A stretch of DNA of 64,000 bases from Hyphomicrobiaceae bacterium (GTDB lineage: Bacteria > Pseudomonadota > Alphaproteobacteria > Rhizobiales > Hyphomicrobiaceae). The stretch covers positions 1 to 64,000 of the forward strand of contig JAHDXT010000013.1 of the NCBI GenBank assembly GCA_023384095.1, read 5' to 3'. Within the stretch, counting starts at the first letter, position 1. Every line of letters begins with the position of its first letter. A program made the position numbers and the translations under genes. The notes under the pieces are model-generated. The model was not told where the DNA came from. It ran no database searches and saw only the letters and a list, made by a program, of their open reading frames with translations. Shown one piece after another: positions 25,617 through 35,233 of the stretch.

Positions 25617-26891
25617 ATGAAGGCCGTGCGGGAGGTCGAGTCCATGCATCGCAAGCGTCCAACAGCAAGCCGGCAGTCACTGAAGCGCGCGGCCGTGGTC
25701 GTGGCTGACCCGGATGCCCGCCGCTCGCAACTGGTGCAGTCGTTCCACACTTCATTCCGCCGGCAGGTCGGCGAGATCGCCAGTCGCGCCGCCTGCCTCG
25801 AGGACCTTGCCGAGACGTTTCCCGGCCTGCTGTTCGCGCTCGCCACCGGGTATGGGACCGTCGAATCGCGCCGGGCCGCGGTCGCGCATCTGGCAGCGGG
25901 CTCGCGGCTTCGGGAGGCGGCGCAGGCCCTTGGACTGCCGTGGTGGATGCGAAGGCTGCCGCCACAAGCCTTCAACAGGCGGCTTGCCAGGGTCCCCGAC
26001 GACCCCGTCTTCTCGGAGCGCATAATCAATCTGATGCCGAGCGCGCAGGCCCTGTCGGGGAACTGGCTCGAGCGCGTCCTCCAGGCCCACCGGTCCTGCA
26101 ATGCCGATTTCGCGCTATGGGTGGCGAAACACGACCGCTTCCGAGCGCCCCTGGCCACGGACCCGGCGCTGCCGTATGTCGCGGCATGGGCGTGGTTCGC
26201 CCGTCACCCGGACACCCTCGGCGGCAGACTGCTGCGACGGCCGTGGTCGCCGGGAATGAGCCCGCGCCGCGCCTTCGACGAGCTGACCGCCTGGCGCAAG
26301 CGGGTGCGACTGTCGCTGACGCTCGCCTCGCTCAACCGCGAGCCCTGGCTCCACGATGGCTCGGCGCTCGGCTACCAAATCGTCGAGCTCAGGGAGATCG
26401 GCGACTTCATCGCGGAAAGCGAGGCGATGGACAACTGCCTCGACGCCTTCGCGGAGAAGCTCGAAGCGGGGATCAGCCATGTGTTCAGCATCCGTCAGAA
26501 CGGCGTGCCGGTCGCGGACCTCGAGATCGGCGCCCACCTGATCGACCCGAGCCTGCCGACGATCGTGCAGCTCCGGGGACCGCGAAACAAACGTGCCAGC
26601 CCGCAGATCTGGCGCGCCGCATATGCCTGGCTCGGGGGGCAACCGCTGCGCCCGACGCCGGCGCTGGTCGTCAACTCGGCCGCGCGACGCCGCGCCTGGC
26701 GGGCGCTATGGAAGCCCTATCTATCCATTCTGGAAGCTGCCGACCGGGAGTGCTTCGAGCGGCTGGCGAAGGAGCTGGACAAGCTGCGCGGCAGACGCTC
26801 CAGGTCGCCGCGTGCGCGCAGCGCCGCCGCAGCGATGCTGCTGCCACAGCAGGCCGAGGGGACCGAAACCGGTGCCGACGCCATCCGCTGA
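25617..26891 (+). CDS. PcfJ-like protein of unknown function
   Basis: A 424-residue basic protein without signal peptide or membrane segments. The segment around residues 258-300 (FIAESEAMDNCLDAFAEKLEAGISHVFSIRQNGVPVADLEI) has the pattern Met-x-x-Cys-(hydrophobic)...Gly...Ser-hydrophobic-Arg that characterises PcfJ-like proteins of conjugative plasmids and phages, which are also found on rhizobial chromosomes. The N-terminal half is alpha-helical and tryptophan-rich. The C-terminus is low-complexity basic (LRGRRSRSPRARSAAAA). Start either at 25617 or ATG 25644. I can assign no function; the PcfJ relation is by motif impression and would need a profile search. Confidence 0.6.
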   Translation: MKAVREVESMHRKRPTASRQSLKRAAVVVADPDARRSQLVQSFHTSFRRQVGEIASRAACLEDLAETFPGLLFALATGYGTVESRRAAVAHLAAGSRLREAAQALGLPWWMRRLPPQAFNRRLARVPDDPVFSERIINLMPSAQALSGNWLERVLQAHRSCNADFALWVAKHDRFRAPLATDPALPYVAAWAWFARHPDTLGGRLLRRPWSPGMSPRRAFDELTAWRKRVRLSLTLASLNREPWLHDGSALGYQIVELREIGDFIAESEAMDNCLDAFAEKLEAGISHVFSIRQNGVPVADLEIGAHLIDPSLPTIVQLRGPRNKRASPQIWRAAYAWLGGQPLRPTPALVVNSAARRRAWRALWKPYLSILEAADRECFERLAKELDKLRGRRSRSPRARSAAAAMLLPQQAEGTETGADAIR

Positions 26892-26917
26892 ATGGCGCCG
26901 GGCCTGAAGGAGCGCCG

Positions 26918-28504
26918 CTATTCCGCGGCTTCGCGCAGGACCGGGGCAGCCGCTTTTACGTCGGCATCGACGTGCCCCTCGAACTTGCTGAAGTTCTTGT
27001 TGAACATGCCGACGAGGGCTCTGGCCTGCACGTCGTAAGCGGCTGGATCCGGCCATGTCTGCCGCGGGTTGAGGATCGATCCGTCGATACCCGGCAGCGA
27101 TGTCGGCACCTGGAAGCCGAAGGTCGGGTCGGTTCTCAGCGACTGTCTCTTGAGCGCACCTGAAAGGGCCGCGTCGATGAGCGCCCGGGTGACCTGGATC
27201 GGCATCCTGCGGCCGACACCGTACCTGCCTCCTGTCCATCCCGTGTTGACGAGCCAGCAATCGACGTCGTGCCTGGCGATCAGCTCGCGCAGCATGTTGC
27301 CGTAGACGCTGGGGTGCCGGGGCATGAACGGCGCGCCGAAGCAGGTCGAGAAAGTAGCCTGCGGCTCGGCGCCCATGCCCTTCTCGGTCCCGGCCACCTT
27401 GGCCGTGTAGCCGGACAGGAAATGGTACATGGCCTGGCTCGCCGTGAGCCTGGCGATCGGCGGCAGGACGCCGAACGCATCCGCCGCCAGCATGATGATG
27501 TTCTTCGGGTGGCCGGCACAGCCGGTGGCGCTGGCATTGCGGATGAACTCGAGCGGATATGCCGAGCGTGTGTTCTCGGTCAGGCTCGAGTCATTGAAGT
27601 CCGGCTCTGCCGTGCCGGGCTTCAGGACCACGTTCTCGAGCACGGCGCCGAAGCGGTTCGAGGCGGCCCAGATCTCCGGCTCGGCCTCGGCGGAAAGCCG
27701 TATCGTCTTGGCGTAGCAACCGCCTTCGAAGTTGAAGATGCCCCGGTCGGACCAGCCATGCTCGTCGTCGCCGAGCAGGATGCGTTTGGGATCGGCCGAC
27801 AGTGTCGTCTTGCCGGTGCCGGACAGCCCGAAGAAGACGGCGGCATCCCTGTCCGGCCCCTCGTTCGCCGAGCAATGCATCGGCATGACGTCCTGCCCGG
27901 GCATCAGGAAGTTCAGGAACGAGAAAACCGATTTCTTGATCTCGCCGGCATAGGAGGTGCCGCCGATCAGCACGAGCCTGCGGCTGAAATCACAGGCGAT
28001 CACGGTCTCCGACCGGCAGCCGTGCCGGTCGGGATCGGCGCGGAAGCTCGGCAGGTCCACCACGGTGAAGCCGGGCAGGAAGCCGGCGAGAGCGCCGGGT
28101 TCGGGCCGGCGCAGCAGGTGCCTGATGAACAGGGCGTGCCAGGCATACTCGCAGACGACCCGTACGTTCAGCCTGCTGGCCGGGTCGGCGCCCGCGAAAA
28201 GGTCCTGCACAAAGAGCGCGCGGCCGCGGCAGTGCTCCTGGAAGTCGCGATGGAGCAGATCGAGCTGCTCACCAGTGATCGCCTTGTTGTTGTCCCACCA
28301 GACGGTGCCGTCGGTCAGGGCGTCGCGGACCGTGAACTTGTCCTTGGCGGAGCGTCCGGTATACGCCCCGGTCTCGACGACCAGCGCGCCCGTCGAAGCC
28401 AACCTTCCTTCGCTGCGCCTGATCGCCCGCTCGATCAGCTCCACGTCCGAGTTGTTTGAGTGGACGGCGCTCGCGTTCGCCAGGGAAAACAGGTCTGCCT
28501 TCAT
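26918..28504 (-). CDS. pckA: Phosphoenolpyruvate carboxykinase (ATP)
   Basis: A 528-residue ATP-dependent PEP carboxykinase that converts oxaloacetate to PEP, the first step of gluconeogenesis from organic acids. The active-site kinase loop [16 protein letters not shown], the metal-binding GDDEHGW and [11 protein letters not shown], and the C-terminal [16 protein letters not shown] are all intact. Length matches the family. AAGGA lies 6 nt before ATG 28504. Location next to chvI-chvG is a conserved Hyphomicrobiales arrangement; in rhizobia pckA is on the opposite strand, as here. The 283-nt upstream gap contains its promoter region but no motif I can name. Confidence 0.97.
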   Translation of the reverse strand: MKADLFSLANASAVHSNNSDVELIERAIRRSEGRLASTGALVVETGAYTGRSAKDKFTVRDALTDGTVWWDNNKAITGEQLDLLHRDFQEHCRGRALFVQDLFAGADPASRLNVRVVCEYAWHALFIRHLLRRPEPGALAGFLPGFTVVDLPSFRADPDRHGCRSETVIACDFSRRLVLIGGTSYAGEIKKSVFSFLNFLMPGQDVMPMHCSANEGPDRDAAVFFGLSGTGKTTLSADPKRILLGDDEHGWSDRGIFNFEGGCYAKTIRLSAEAEPEIWAASNRFGAVLENVVLKPGTAEPDFNDSSLTENTRSAYPLEFIRNASATGCAGHPKNIIMLAADAFGVLPPIARLTASQAMYHFLSGYTAKVAGTEKGMGAEPQATFSTCFGAPFMPRHPSVYGNMLRELIARHDVDCWLVNTGWTGGRYGVGRRMPIQVTRALIDAALSGALKRQSLRTDPTFGFQVPTSLPGIDGSILNPRQTWPDPAAYDVQARALVGMFNKNFSKFEGHVDADVKAAAPVLREAAE

Positions 28505-28787
28505 GATCGTCCTTCAACCGTCCGCCGGGAGGGCTCCGAGCCTCCTCGGCACCTCGACCTTACGACAACGCCGTCAGGTGCAAAACCGCGACCCGGTCAT
28601 TCGCACCCGAAGCCCCGGGAGCTAGGCGCGCCGCAGCCCGGCCTCAAGCCTCGAAGCCGCACGCACCACAAATTAGGGCCCTTGTGATAGGGCACAAACC
28701 GGCTGGCCAGAAAAGGGTCGCCGTATACATTGAACTTTGAACCCCCAGCCTCGGCGGCTCCCGGCTCGCATGGCACACGGGCTCGCA

Positions 28788-29525
28788 TCAGCTCGCGTCG
28801 AGCCAGCGCCTCAGCGCGCACCACGCCTCGCCGGCATCGCTGACCGGCTCGGCGAAGTCGCAGCGGCGGCGCTCGTCGACCAGGGCCAGATCGCAACCGG
28901 CCGGATCGATCCCGGTGACGCGCCAGGGGCCCTGCCTGCCGCCGGACAGGCGCGCCCCCAGCCTTGCGACCTTCTCCGCCTGACCGCGATCGAGGGCCGC
29001 AAGCAGGTCGGGCTCCGCCGCGATCAGCGCTCCAGCCCCGCTCACGTCGAGCAGCAGGTCGACTGCCGTGAGAGGCGAGATGCGCCCGAAGCCGCCGACG
29101 TAGTGCGCGCGTTCGAGATGCATGACGAAGAAGCCGAAGTCGGCGAACCCGGCGTAGCCGGCGGCGGACGGGTGCGCCGCGAGGAACCGCCGCGCCGCCG
29201 TGCCGCCTGCCGCCGGCCGAAGCCGCCCGGCGAGGCTGACCCGGCCGGCCGCCAGGGGGTCGCCGCCGCGGCCCGCGGCCTCGATCAAGAGGCTCGCCCG
29301 CGGATCGGCGGCGATGTTCTGCGTGTGCAGCGCCAGCCGCGAGAGCAGGAGGACAGGTGCGCCATCAGGCTCCGTTGCTACCAGGGCCAGCGAGGCGTAA
29401 GGGTGGCCTGTCTCGCGGTCGAGCGTCGCCAGGGCCGCTTTTCCGGCGCGGCGCAGCATCCGGCGCGCTTCGGCTCCCGGCGCGCCGCTGGCATGGTGAG
29501 GGGTCTTCGAGGCTTCATCGGGCAT
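28788..29525 (-). CDS. HugZ / pyridoxamine 5'-phosphate oxidase-fold protein
   Basis: A 245-residue protein with a split-barrel flavin/heme-binding domain in the first 160 residues (ALATLDRETGHPYASLALVAT, SRLALHTQNIAADPRASLLIE) and a C-terminal DUF2470-like domain (GPWRVTGIDPAGCDLAL). This two-domain layout is that of HugZ-type proteins, some of which degrade heme; others are general flavoproteins. No heme-uptake genes are nearby, so heme degradation is only a possibility. It is divergent from chvI, with 159 nt between the starts. Confidence 0.8.
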   Translation of the reverse strand: MPDEASKTPHHASGAPGAEARRMLRRAGKAALATLDRETGHPYASLALVATEPDGAPVLLLSRLALHTQNIAADPRASLLIEAAGRGGDPLAAGRVSLAGRLRPAAGGTAARRFLAAHPSAAGYAGFADFGFFVMHLERAHYVGGFGRISPLTAVDLLLDVSGAGALIAAEPDLLAALDRGQAEKVARLGARLSGGRQGPWRVTGIDPAGCDLALVDERRRCDFAEPVSDAGEAWCALRRWLDAS

Positions 29526-29684
29526 TCACAAGAGCCACTGTAGTTGTTGGCGACAACCTTGCCTCGATGCCCCTGCTGGCCTATTCAGCTAGTATCCGAC
29601 AGGCTGGCAACGTCCAGCGCGCCACATTTCGCACAAGAACGGGCCATAGAGCCCGCATCACGACGACCGTCCAGGGCAAGAGAC

Positions 29685-30392
29685 ATGAAAGAAAAGAGTA
29701 CGATTGCTCTCGTCGACGACGAGCGGAACATTCTGACCTCGCTCAGAATGGCCCTCGAGGCTGAGGGTTATAAGGTCCGGACGTACAACGACGGCGCCTC
29801 CGCGCTGGAGGCCCTGACCGAGGAGCCGGCCGACCTCGGCATTTTCGACATCAAGATGCCGCGCATGGACGGCATGGAGTTGCTGCGGCGCGTGCGCCAG
29901 CAGTCCGACATGCCTGTCATCTTTCTCACCTCCAAGGACGAGGAGATCGACGAGCTGTTCGGCCTCAAGATGGGGGCTGACGACTACATCGCCAAGCCGT
30001 TCTCGCAACGTCTTGTCGTCGAGCGCGTCAAGGCCGTCCTGCGGCGCTTCCAGCCCAAGGACGGCACCAATCCGCAGGCCGAGACGGCGCGCGTGCTCGA
30101 GCGCGGCAAGCTCAAACTCGACCCCGAGCGCCATACGTGCCACTGGGACAGCAAGCCCGTGACGCTGACCGTGACCGAGTTCCTCATTCTGCAGGCGCTG
30201 GCCACCCGCCCCGGCGTCGTCAAGACGCGTGATGCGCTGATGGATGCCGCCTACGACGACCAGGTCTACGTCGACGACCGGACAATCGACAGTCACATCA
30301 AGAGATTACGCAAGAAATTCAAACAGGTTGACGACGATTTCGACGTGATCGAGACGCTCTATGGTGTAGGCTACCGCTTCAAGGAGGCTTAA
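29685..30392 (+). CDS. chvI: Response regulator ChvI
   Basis: A 235-residue OmpR/PhoB-type regulator. The receiver has the acidic pair Asp11-Asp12, phospho-acceptor Asp55 ([13 protein letters not shown]) and the conserved Lys in YIAKPF; the C-terminal winged helix includes [16 protein letters not shown] and [17 protein letters not shown]. Sequence and context (pckA, chvG, hprK, PTS genes) identify ChvI, the acid/envelope-stress regulator essential for host association in rhizobia and Brucella (BvrR). ATG 29685 is the family start; the upstream ATG at 29544 adds an unrelated leader. chvG follows after 15 nt. Confidence 0.94.
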   Translation: MKEKSTIALVDDERNILTSLRMALEAEGYKVRTYNDGASALEALTEEPADLGIFDIKMPRMDGMELLRRVRQQSDMPVIFLTSKDEEIDELFGLKMGADDYIAKPFSQRLVVERVKAVLRRFQPKDGTNPQAETARVLERGKLKLDPERHTCHWDSKPVTLTVTEFLILQALATRPGVVKTRDALMDAAYDDQVYVDDRTIDSHIKRLRKKFKQVDDDFDVIETLYGVGYRFKEA

Positions 30393-30407
30393 ACCCCGGG
30401 GGGGTGC

Positions 30408-32267
30408 ATGGCAGTTGAATTCGAGCGGCCCGTGCCGGGTATCGGTTCCTGGCGGGCTGCCAGCGAGTGGATCCAGCGCCTCCATGGCGCTGCGTTGCCC
30501 GCCCGGCTACTTCTCGCAGCGGCCGGCGAGCGCTTGGTGCGCAGCGGTGCCGTGCGGCTGGTCACCGGCAGCCTGCTGCGCCGCATCATCGTCTCCAATC
30601 TTCTCGGCCTGCTCATCCTCGTCGGCGGCATCCTCTATCTCAGCAAGCACAACGTCTGGCTGATCGACGCCAAGCGCGAAAGCCTGCGGAGCCAGGGCGA
30701 GATCATCGCCGCGGCGATCGCCGCCAACGCCAGCGTCGAGACGGAGAGGATCGTCCTCGACCCCGACAAGCTGCCGGAGATCGAGGGCGCGCTGATCCCG
30801 TTCCGGGACGACGGCTTTGCTGCGTTGCAGCTCTCGATCCGGCCAGAGCGCGTCACGCCCATTCTCCGCCGCCTCGTGCAGCCGACCGCAAACCGGGCTC
30901 GGATCTACAGCCGAGACGGCACGCTCATCACAGACTCCGCCCAGCTCCTGTCGCGCGGCCTGATCATGAAGCCGCCCTCGCCGCAACCCCGGCCGAGGAC
31001 CAAGAACCTCTGGACGCGCCTGACCCAGTGGTTCCTCAATGCCGAGCTGCCGGTCTACAAGGAGATCGGCAACGCCAACGGCAACTTCTATCCGGAAGTC
31101 CGGATGGCCATGACCGGCACCACGACGCCGATGCTGCTGCTCAATCAGAACGGCGAGCAGATCGTCTCCATCGCAGTTCCGATCCAGCGCGCGCGCTCCG
31201 TGCAGGGCGTTCTCCTGCTGTCGAGCAAGCCCGGCGAGATCGACGACGCGCTCAGCCAGGAGCGCTGGACCATCCTCAAGATCGCCCTGCTCGCGCTGGC
31301 GGCGATGATCGCGGCATCCCTGCTGCTGGCGCGGACCGTGGCCGGTCCCATGCGGCGGTTGTCCGACGCGGCAGAGCATGTCAGCCACAACATCTCCGCG
31401 CGTCACGACCTGCCGGGCTTCGGCCATCGCAGCGACGAGGTGGGGCTGATGGCGACGGCGTTCCGCAATATGACGACGGCCCTGTTCCGGCGCATCGAAG
31501 CCAGCGAGAAGTTCGCCGCCGACGTCGCGCACGAGCTCAAGAACCCGCTCACTGCCGCGCGATCGACGGCCGAGGCGCTGGCTTACGCCCGAAACGAGGA
31601 GGAGCGCCAGCAGCTCATCGCGCAGGTTCAGGGTGAGCTGAAGCGCCTCAACAGGCTCATCACCGACGTCTCGAACGCTTCACGGCTCGACGCCGAGCTC
31701 GCGTTGCAGCAATCGGAGCCGGTGGCGCTCTGTCACGTGCTCGATGGCATCGTGACCACCTTCTCGGATCTGCTCGGCGGCTCCGGCAAGAGCATCGCGC
31801 TCGAGCTCGAGCCATCGAGCCCCGACGACGCGCTCTTGGTCAGCGGTCACGAAGGACGCCTGTCGCAGGTGATCACCAACATCATCGACAACGCCATCTC
31901 GTTCTCGCCCGAAGGCGGCACCGTGCTGGTGCACGCGCGGCGCTCGGGCCGGTTCATCGAGGTGCGCGTGGAGGACGAGGGGCCAGGCATCGCACCCGAG
32001 CACCTCGAGCAGGTCTTCAAACGTTTCTATACGTATCGCCCCACGTCCGAGAGCAGTCGCGGCAACAACTCGGGTCTCGGGCTGTCGATCTCGCGCGAGA
32101 TCGTCCTGGCCCACGGTGGACAGATCTGGGCCGAGAACCGACTTGCGCCGGGGGCCGGCCCGGCCGAGCCGCCACTGGGCGCCCGCCTGGTCGTGCGGCT
32201 GCCGGACGGCGCACAATGCGCGCCCCAGACCAGGAGCTACGGTCATCGTGGTTTCCGCCGGGCCTAG
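30408..32267 (+). CDS. chvG: Sensor histidine kinase ChvG
   Basis: A 619-residue membrane kinase partner of ChvI. TM1 is near residues 60-79, a roughly 200-residue periplasmic sensor follows, TM2 near 285-305, then HAMP (AGPMRRLSDAAEHVSHNI), a dimerisation domain with phospho-accepting His375 (ADVAHELKNPLTAARSTAEAL) and an ATPase domain (NIIDNAISFSPEGG, VEDEGPGIAPEHL, NNSGLGLSISREIV). In related bacteria the periplasmic repressor ExoR binds ChvG; exoR is not in view. The gene ends inside the start region of hprK (20-nt overlap), so kinase and PTS genes are coupled. Confidence 0.93.
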   Translation: MAVEFERPVPGIGSWRAASEWIQRLHGAALPARLLLAAAGERLVRSGAVRLVTGSLLRRIIVSNLLGLLILVGGILYLSKHNVWLIDAKRESLRSQGEIIAAAIAANASVETERIVLDPDKLPEIEGALIPFRDDGFAALQLSIRPERVTPILRRLVQPTANRARIYSRDGTLITDSAQLLSRGLIMKPPSPQPRPRTKNLWTRLTQWFLNAELPVYKEIGNANGNFYPEVRMAMTGTTTPMLLLNQNGEQIVSIAVPIQRARSVQGVLLLSSKPGEIDDALSQERWTILKIALLALAAMIAASLLLARTVAGPMRRLSDAAEHVSHNISARHDLPGFGHRSDEVGLMATAFRNMTTALFRRIEASEKFAADVAHELKNPLTAARSTAEALAYARNEEERQQLIAQVQGELKRLNRLITDVSNASRLDAELALQQSEPVALCHVLDGIVTTFSDLLGGSGKSIALELEPSSPDDALLVSGHEGRLSQVITNIIDNAISFSPEGGTVLVHARRSGRFIEVRVEDEGPGIAPEHLEQVFKRFYTYRPTSESSRGNNSGLGLSISREIVLAHGGQIWAENRLAPGAGPAEPPLGARLVVRLPDGAQCAPQTRSYGHRGFRRA

Positions 32268-32724
32268 CCTCGTGCATGGCACCGCCATCGCGCTGGCGGG
32301 GCGCGCCGCGCTGATCCGCGGCGCCTCGGGCTCCGGAAAATCCGACCTGGCGCTGCGCTGCCTTGCGCAACCGGCCACCGGCCTCATTTCCGCGCAGCCG
32401 CTCCTGATCGCCGACGACCAGGTCCTCGTCGAATCCCGCGGCGGCAGTCTTCTCCTCAGTTGCCCCGCGGCCATCAGGGGTTTGATGGAGGTCCGCGGCC
32501 TCGGCGTCGTGGCGGTGCCGATGCAGGAGCGGGCGGAGCTCGCGCTCCTCGTCGATCTGGTCATCGCCAGCGAGGTCGAACGGTTGCCAGATGCCAATGC
32601 AACTGCCGATCTCCTGGGCGTGCCTATTCGACGGCTGGCGCTCTCCGCATTCGAGGCATCCGCGCCGCTCAAGCTGCTGCTGGCGCTGCAAGGGGCTGCC
32701 GTCGACGGCCAGACCGACCGCTAG
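32248..32724 (+). CDS. hprK: HPr kinase/phosphorylase, short alphaproteobacterial form
   Basis: A 158-residue protein corresponding only to the C-terminal catalytic half of Gram-positive HprK, the normal form in alphaproteobacteria. The P-loop GASGSGKS is at residues 25-32, followed by LIADDQVLVE (catalytic Asp) and the HprK signature region MEVRGLGVVAVP. It phosphorylates and dephosphorylates a serine in HPr. A GTG start at 32248, with AGGAG at 32232-32236, overlaps the chvG end by 20 nt. The EIIA and HPr genes follow after 142 nt. Confidence 0.9.
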   Translation: MVSAGPSLVHGTAIALAGRAALIRGASGSGKSDLALRCLAQPATGLISAQPLLIADDQVLVESRGGSLLLSCPAAIRGLMEVRGLGVVAVPMQERAELALLVDLVIASEVERLPDANATADLLGVPIRRLALSAFEASAPLKLLLALQGAAVDGQTDR

Positions 32725-32866
32725 CCAAACCGGGCGAAAGCGCTTGCGGAGACTCGGAACAGTTGCCAAACATGTCGCGGCTCGAGGCCGCGATATGCCT
32801 GCTAGTTGATGCCGGCCGGTCGGCCGATGGGTGGCCGCTACGCCGGCTCGGGACTGCGCGAGAGCA

Positions 32867-33271
32867 ATGATCGGACTACTGATCGTCAGCCATGGCGGAT
32901 TGGCCGGGGAATTCCGGGCCGCGCTGGAGCACGTCGTGGGCCCTCAGCAGCAGCTCGAGACCGTATCGATCGGCCCGGACGACGACATGGAAGCCCGCCG
33001 GCAGGAGATCCTGGCCGCCGTGCGCCGCGTCGACACGGGCGACGGCGTGATCCTGCTGACCGACATGTTCGGCGGCACCCCCTCGAACCTCTCGATTTCG
33101 ATCCTGGACGAGGCCAACGTCGAGGTCATCGCCGGGGTCAACCTTCCGATGCTGGTCAGGCTCAGCAGCGTCCGCGGCGACACTCCGCTCGCCAAGGCCG
33201 TCGATCTGGCCAAGGAGGCGGGCCGCAAGTACATTAGCGTCGCCAGACAGGTGCTTTCCGGTGAACCCTGA
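32867..33271 (+). CDS. manX: PTS mannose-type EIIA component
   Basis: A 134-residue EIIA domain of the mannose/sorbose family. His9 in IVSHGGLAGEF is the phosphorylation site; LLTDMFGGTPSN is the other hallmark. There is no IIB, IIC or IID domain, consistent with the incomplete regulatory PTS of alphaproteobacteria, which signals rather than transports sugar. It lies 12 nt before the HPr gene. EI-Ntr (ptsP) is not in this window. Confidence 0.93.
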   Translation: MIGLLIVSHGGLAGEFRAALEHVVGPQQQLETVSIGPDDDMEARRQEILAAVRRVDTGDGVILLTDMFGGTPSNLSISILDEANVEVIAGVNLPMLVRLSSVRGDTPLAKAVDLAKEAGRKYISVARQVLSGEP

Positions 33272-33283
33272 GGCAGGGGGGAA

Positions 33284-33586
33284 ATGACCGTGCTGGACTC
33301 CCGCAAGCCGTCCGCAATCGTGACCATCCGCAACCGCAAGGGCCTGCACGCGCGCGCCTCCGCGAAGTTCGTCAAGTGCGCCGAGTCCTTCAACGCGACC
33401 GTGTCCGTGACGCGCGATGGCAATACCGTCGGCGGCACCTCGATCATGGGACTGATGATGCTCGCCGCTGGGCCGGGTGCCCTGCTCAAACTGAAGGCCG
33501 AGGGACCCGAGGGGCCCGAGGCGATCGAGGCACTGGTCGCTCTCGTCGCCGGCGGCTTCGGCGAGGAGTGCGTGGACAGGCCCTGA
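33284..33586 (+). CDS. ptsH: HPr phosphocarrier protein
   Basis: A 100-residue HPr. His22 in RKGLHARASAKFV takes phosphate from enzyme I; Ser53 in GTSIMGLMML is in the position regulated by HPr kinase, whose gene is two places upstream. It passes phosphate to the EIIA proteins of the nitrogen PTS, which adjust potassium uptake, metabolism and stress responses in alphaproteobacteria. Strongly spaced ggggga lies just before the ATG (33284). Confidence 0.95.
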   Translation: MTVLDSRKPSAIVTIRNRKGLHARASAKFVKCAESFNATVSVTRDGNTVGGTSIMGLMMLAAGPGALLKLKAEGPEGPEAIEALVALVAGGFGEECVDRP

Positions 33587-33717
33587 GCGCCGGAGCAAGT
33601 CCGGGCCCCGATCCACTCCCGCCCGACCAGATATAACAATGTCTTTATGTCCCGTTGCATGCCGCTCGGCAGACCGCTATAGACGGCCGCTGCAATGCCC
33701 GAGATCGAGGATCTGAG

Positions 33718-35121
33718 ATGCCCACTGCTGCCGATCACGCCATCAAGGACATCGGTCTCGCCCAATGGGGTCGCAAAGAGATCTCCATCGCCGAGACCGA
33801 AATGCCGGGCCTGATGGCGACCCGGGCGGAGTTCGGCCCCACACAGCCTCTCAAGGGCGCCCGCATCGCCGGCTCGCTGCACATGACGATCCAGACGGCG
33901 GTGCTGATCGAGACGCTGGCCGCGCTCGGGGCCGAGGTGCGCTGGGCGTCCTGCAATATCTACTCGACGCAGGACCACGCCGCCGCCGCCGTCGCGGCCG
34001 CGGGCGTGCCGGTCTTCGCCATCAAGGGCGAGTCGCTCGAGGACTACTGGAACTATACGCGCCGGATCATGGAGTGGGGCGACGGCGGCACGCCCAACAT
34101 GATCCTCGACGACGGCGGCGACGCCACGCTGCTCGTCCACCTGGGGGTCAGGGCAGAGAATGGCGACACCGCATTTCTCGACAAGGCCGGCTCCGAGGAG
34201 GAGGAGATCCTCTTCGCCCTCATCAAGCGGACCCTCAAGGATAAGAAGGGCTGGTTCAACGAGCTCGCCCGCAGCATCCGCGGTGTCTCGGAGGAGACCA
34301 CGACCGGCGTGCACCGCCTCTACGAGATGCAGAAAAAGGGCACGCTGCTGTTCCCGGCCATCAACGTCAACGACTCCGTGACCAAGTCGAAGTTCGACAA
34401 TCTCTACGGCTGCCGTGAGAGCCTCGTCGACGGCATTCGCCGCGGAACGGACGTGATGATGGCCGGCAAGGTGGCCATGGTCGCCGGCTTCGGCGACGTC
34501 GGCAAAGGCTCCGCTGCGAGCCTCAGGAATGCCGGCTGCCGGGTCATGGTGGCGGAGATCGATCCGATCTGCGCCCTGCAGGCCGCCATGGAGGGTTACG
34601 AGGTCGTCACCATGGATGATGCGGCCTCGCGCGCGGACATCTTCGTCACCGCCACCGGCAACAAGGACGTCATCACCATCGATCACATGCGGGCCATGAA
34701 GGACCGGGCGATCGTCTGCAACATCGGCCACTTCGACAACGAGATCCAGGTGTCCGCGCTGCGCAACTTCAAGTGGAGCAACGTCAAGCCGCAGGTCGAC
34801 GAGATCGAGTTCCCCAGCGGCAGGCGCATCATCCTGCTGTCGGAGGGCAGGCTCGTGAATCTCGGCAATGCCACGGGCCACCCGTCGTTCGTGATGTCCG
34901 CCTCCTTCACCAACCAGACGCTGGCACAGATCGAGCTCTACTCGAATCCCGGCAAATACGAGCGCAAAGTCTATACGCTGCCCAAGCGTCTCGACGAGAA
35001 GGTCGCGATGCTGCACCTGGCCAAAGTGGGCGCCGCACTGACCAAGCTCACGCCGGCGCAGTCCGAGTATATCGGCGTCTCGCCCGAAGGCCCGTTCAAA
35101 TCCGAGCACTACCGCTACTGA
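33718..35121 (+). CDS. ahcY: Adenosylhomocysteinase
   Basis: A 467-residue S-adenosyl-L-homocysteine hydrolase, which removes the product inhibitor of methyltransferases and regenerates homocysteine. Hallmarks are the substrate domain [16 protein letters not shown], the NAD-binding [23 protein letters not shown], and the C-terminal KSEHYRY that completes the neighbouring active site. Length fits the bacterial class. ATG 33718 is the family start. The 131-nt upstream gap contains an AT-rich tract (33631-33652, atataacaatgtctttatgt) that may be promoter or operator; I do not recognise a known SAM or SAH riboswitch there. Confidence 0.96.
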   Translation: MPTAADHAIKDIGLAQWGRKEISIAETEMPGLMATRAEFGPTQPLKGARIAGSLHMTIQTAVLIETLAALGAEVRWASCNIYSTQDHAAAAVAAAGVPVFAIKGESLEDYWNYTRRIMEWGDGGTPNMILDDGGDATLLVHLGVRAENGDTAFLDKAGSEEEEILFALIKRTLKDKKGWFNELARSIRGVSEETTTGVHRLYEMQKKGTLLFPAINVNDSVTKSKFDNLYGCRESLVDGIRRGTDVMMAGKVAMVAGFGDVGKGSAASLRNAGCRVMVAEIDPICALQAAMEGYEVVTMDDAASRADIFVTATGNKDVITIDHMRAMKDRAIVCNIGHFDNEIQVSALRNFKWSNVKPQVDEIEFPSGRRIILLSEGRLVNLGNATGHPSFVMSASFTNQTLAQIELYSNPGKYERKVYTLPKRLDEKVAMLHLAKVGAALTKLTPAQSEYIGVSPEGPFKSEHYRY

Positions 35122-35233
35122 CCGGGAGGCCGCAAAGCCTTGTCGTGAGGTCATCGCGTGATAGTCTGATTGCTGGAGGGGGCTACGAATGCCCCGCTCG
35201 TGCACAGCATCGACGGCAACGGGAGGTCATGAC

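Noticed and set aside
33587-33717. A SAM or SAH riboswitch before ahcY
   Set aside because: The 131-nt leader lacks the conserved cores that I could recognise; only an AT-rich tract is noted.
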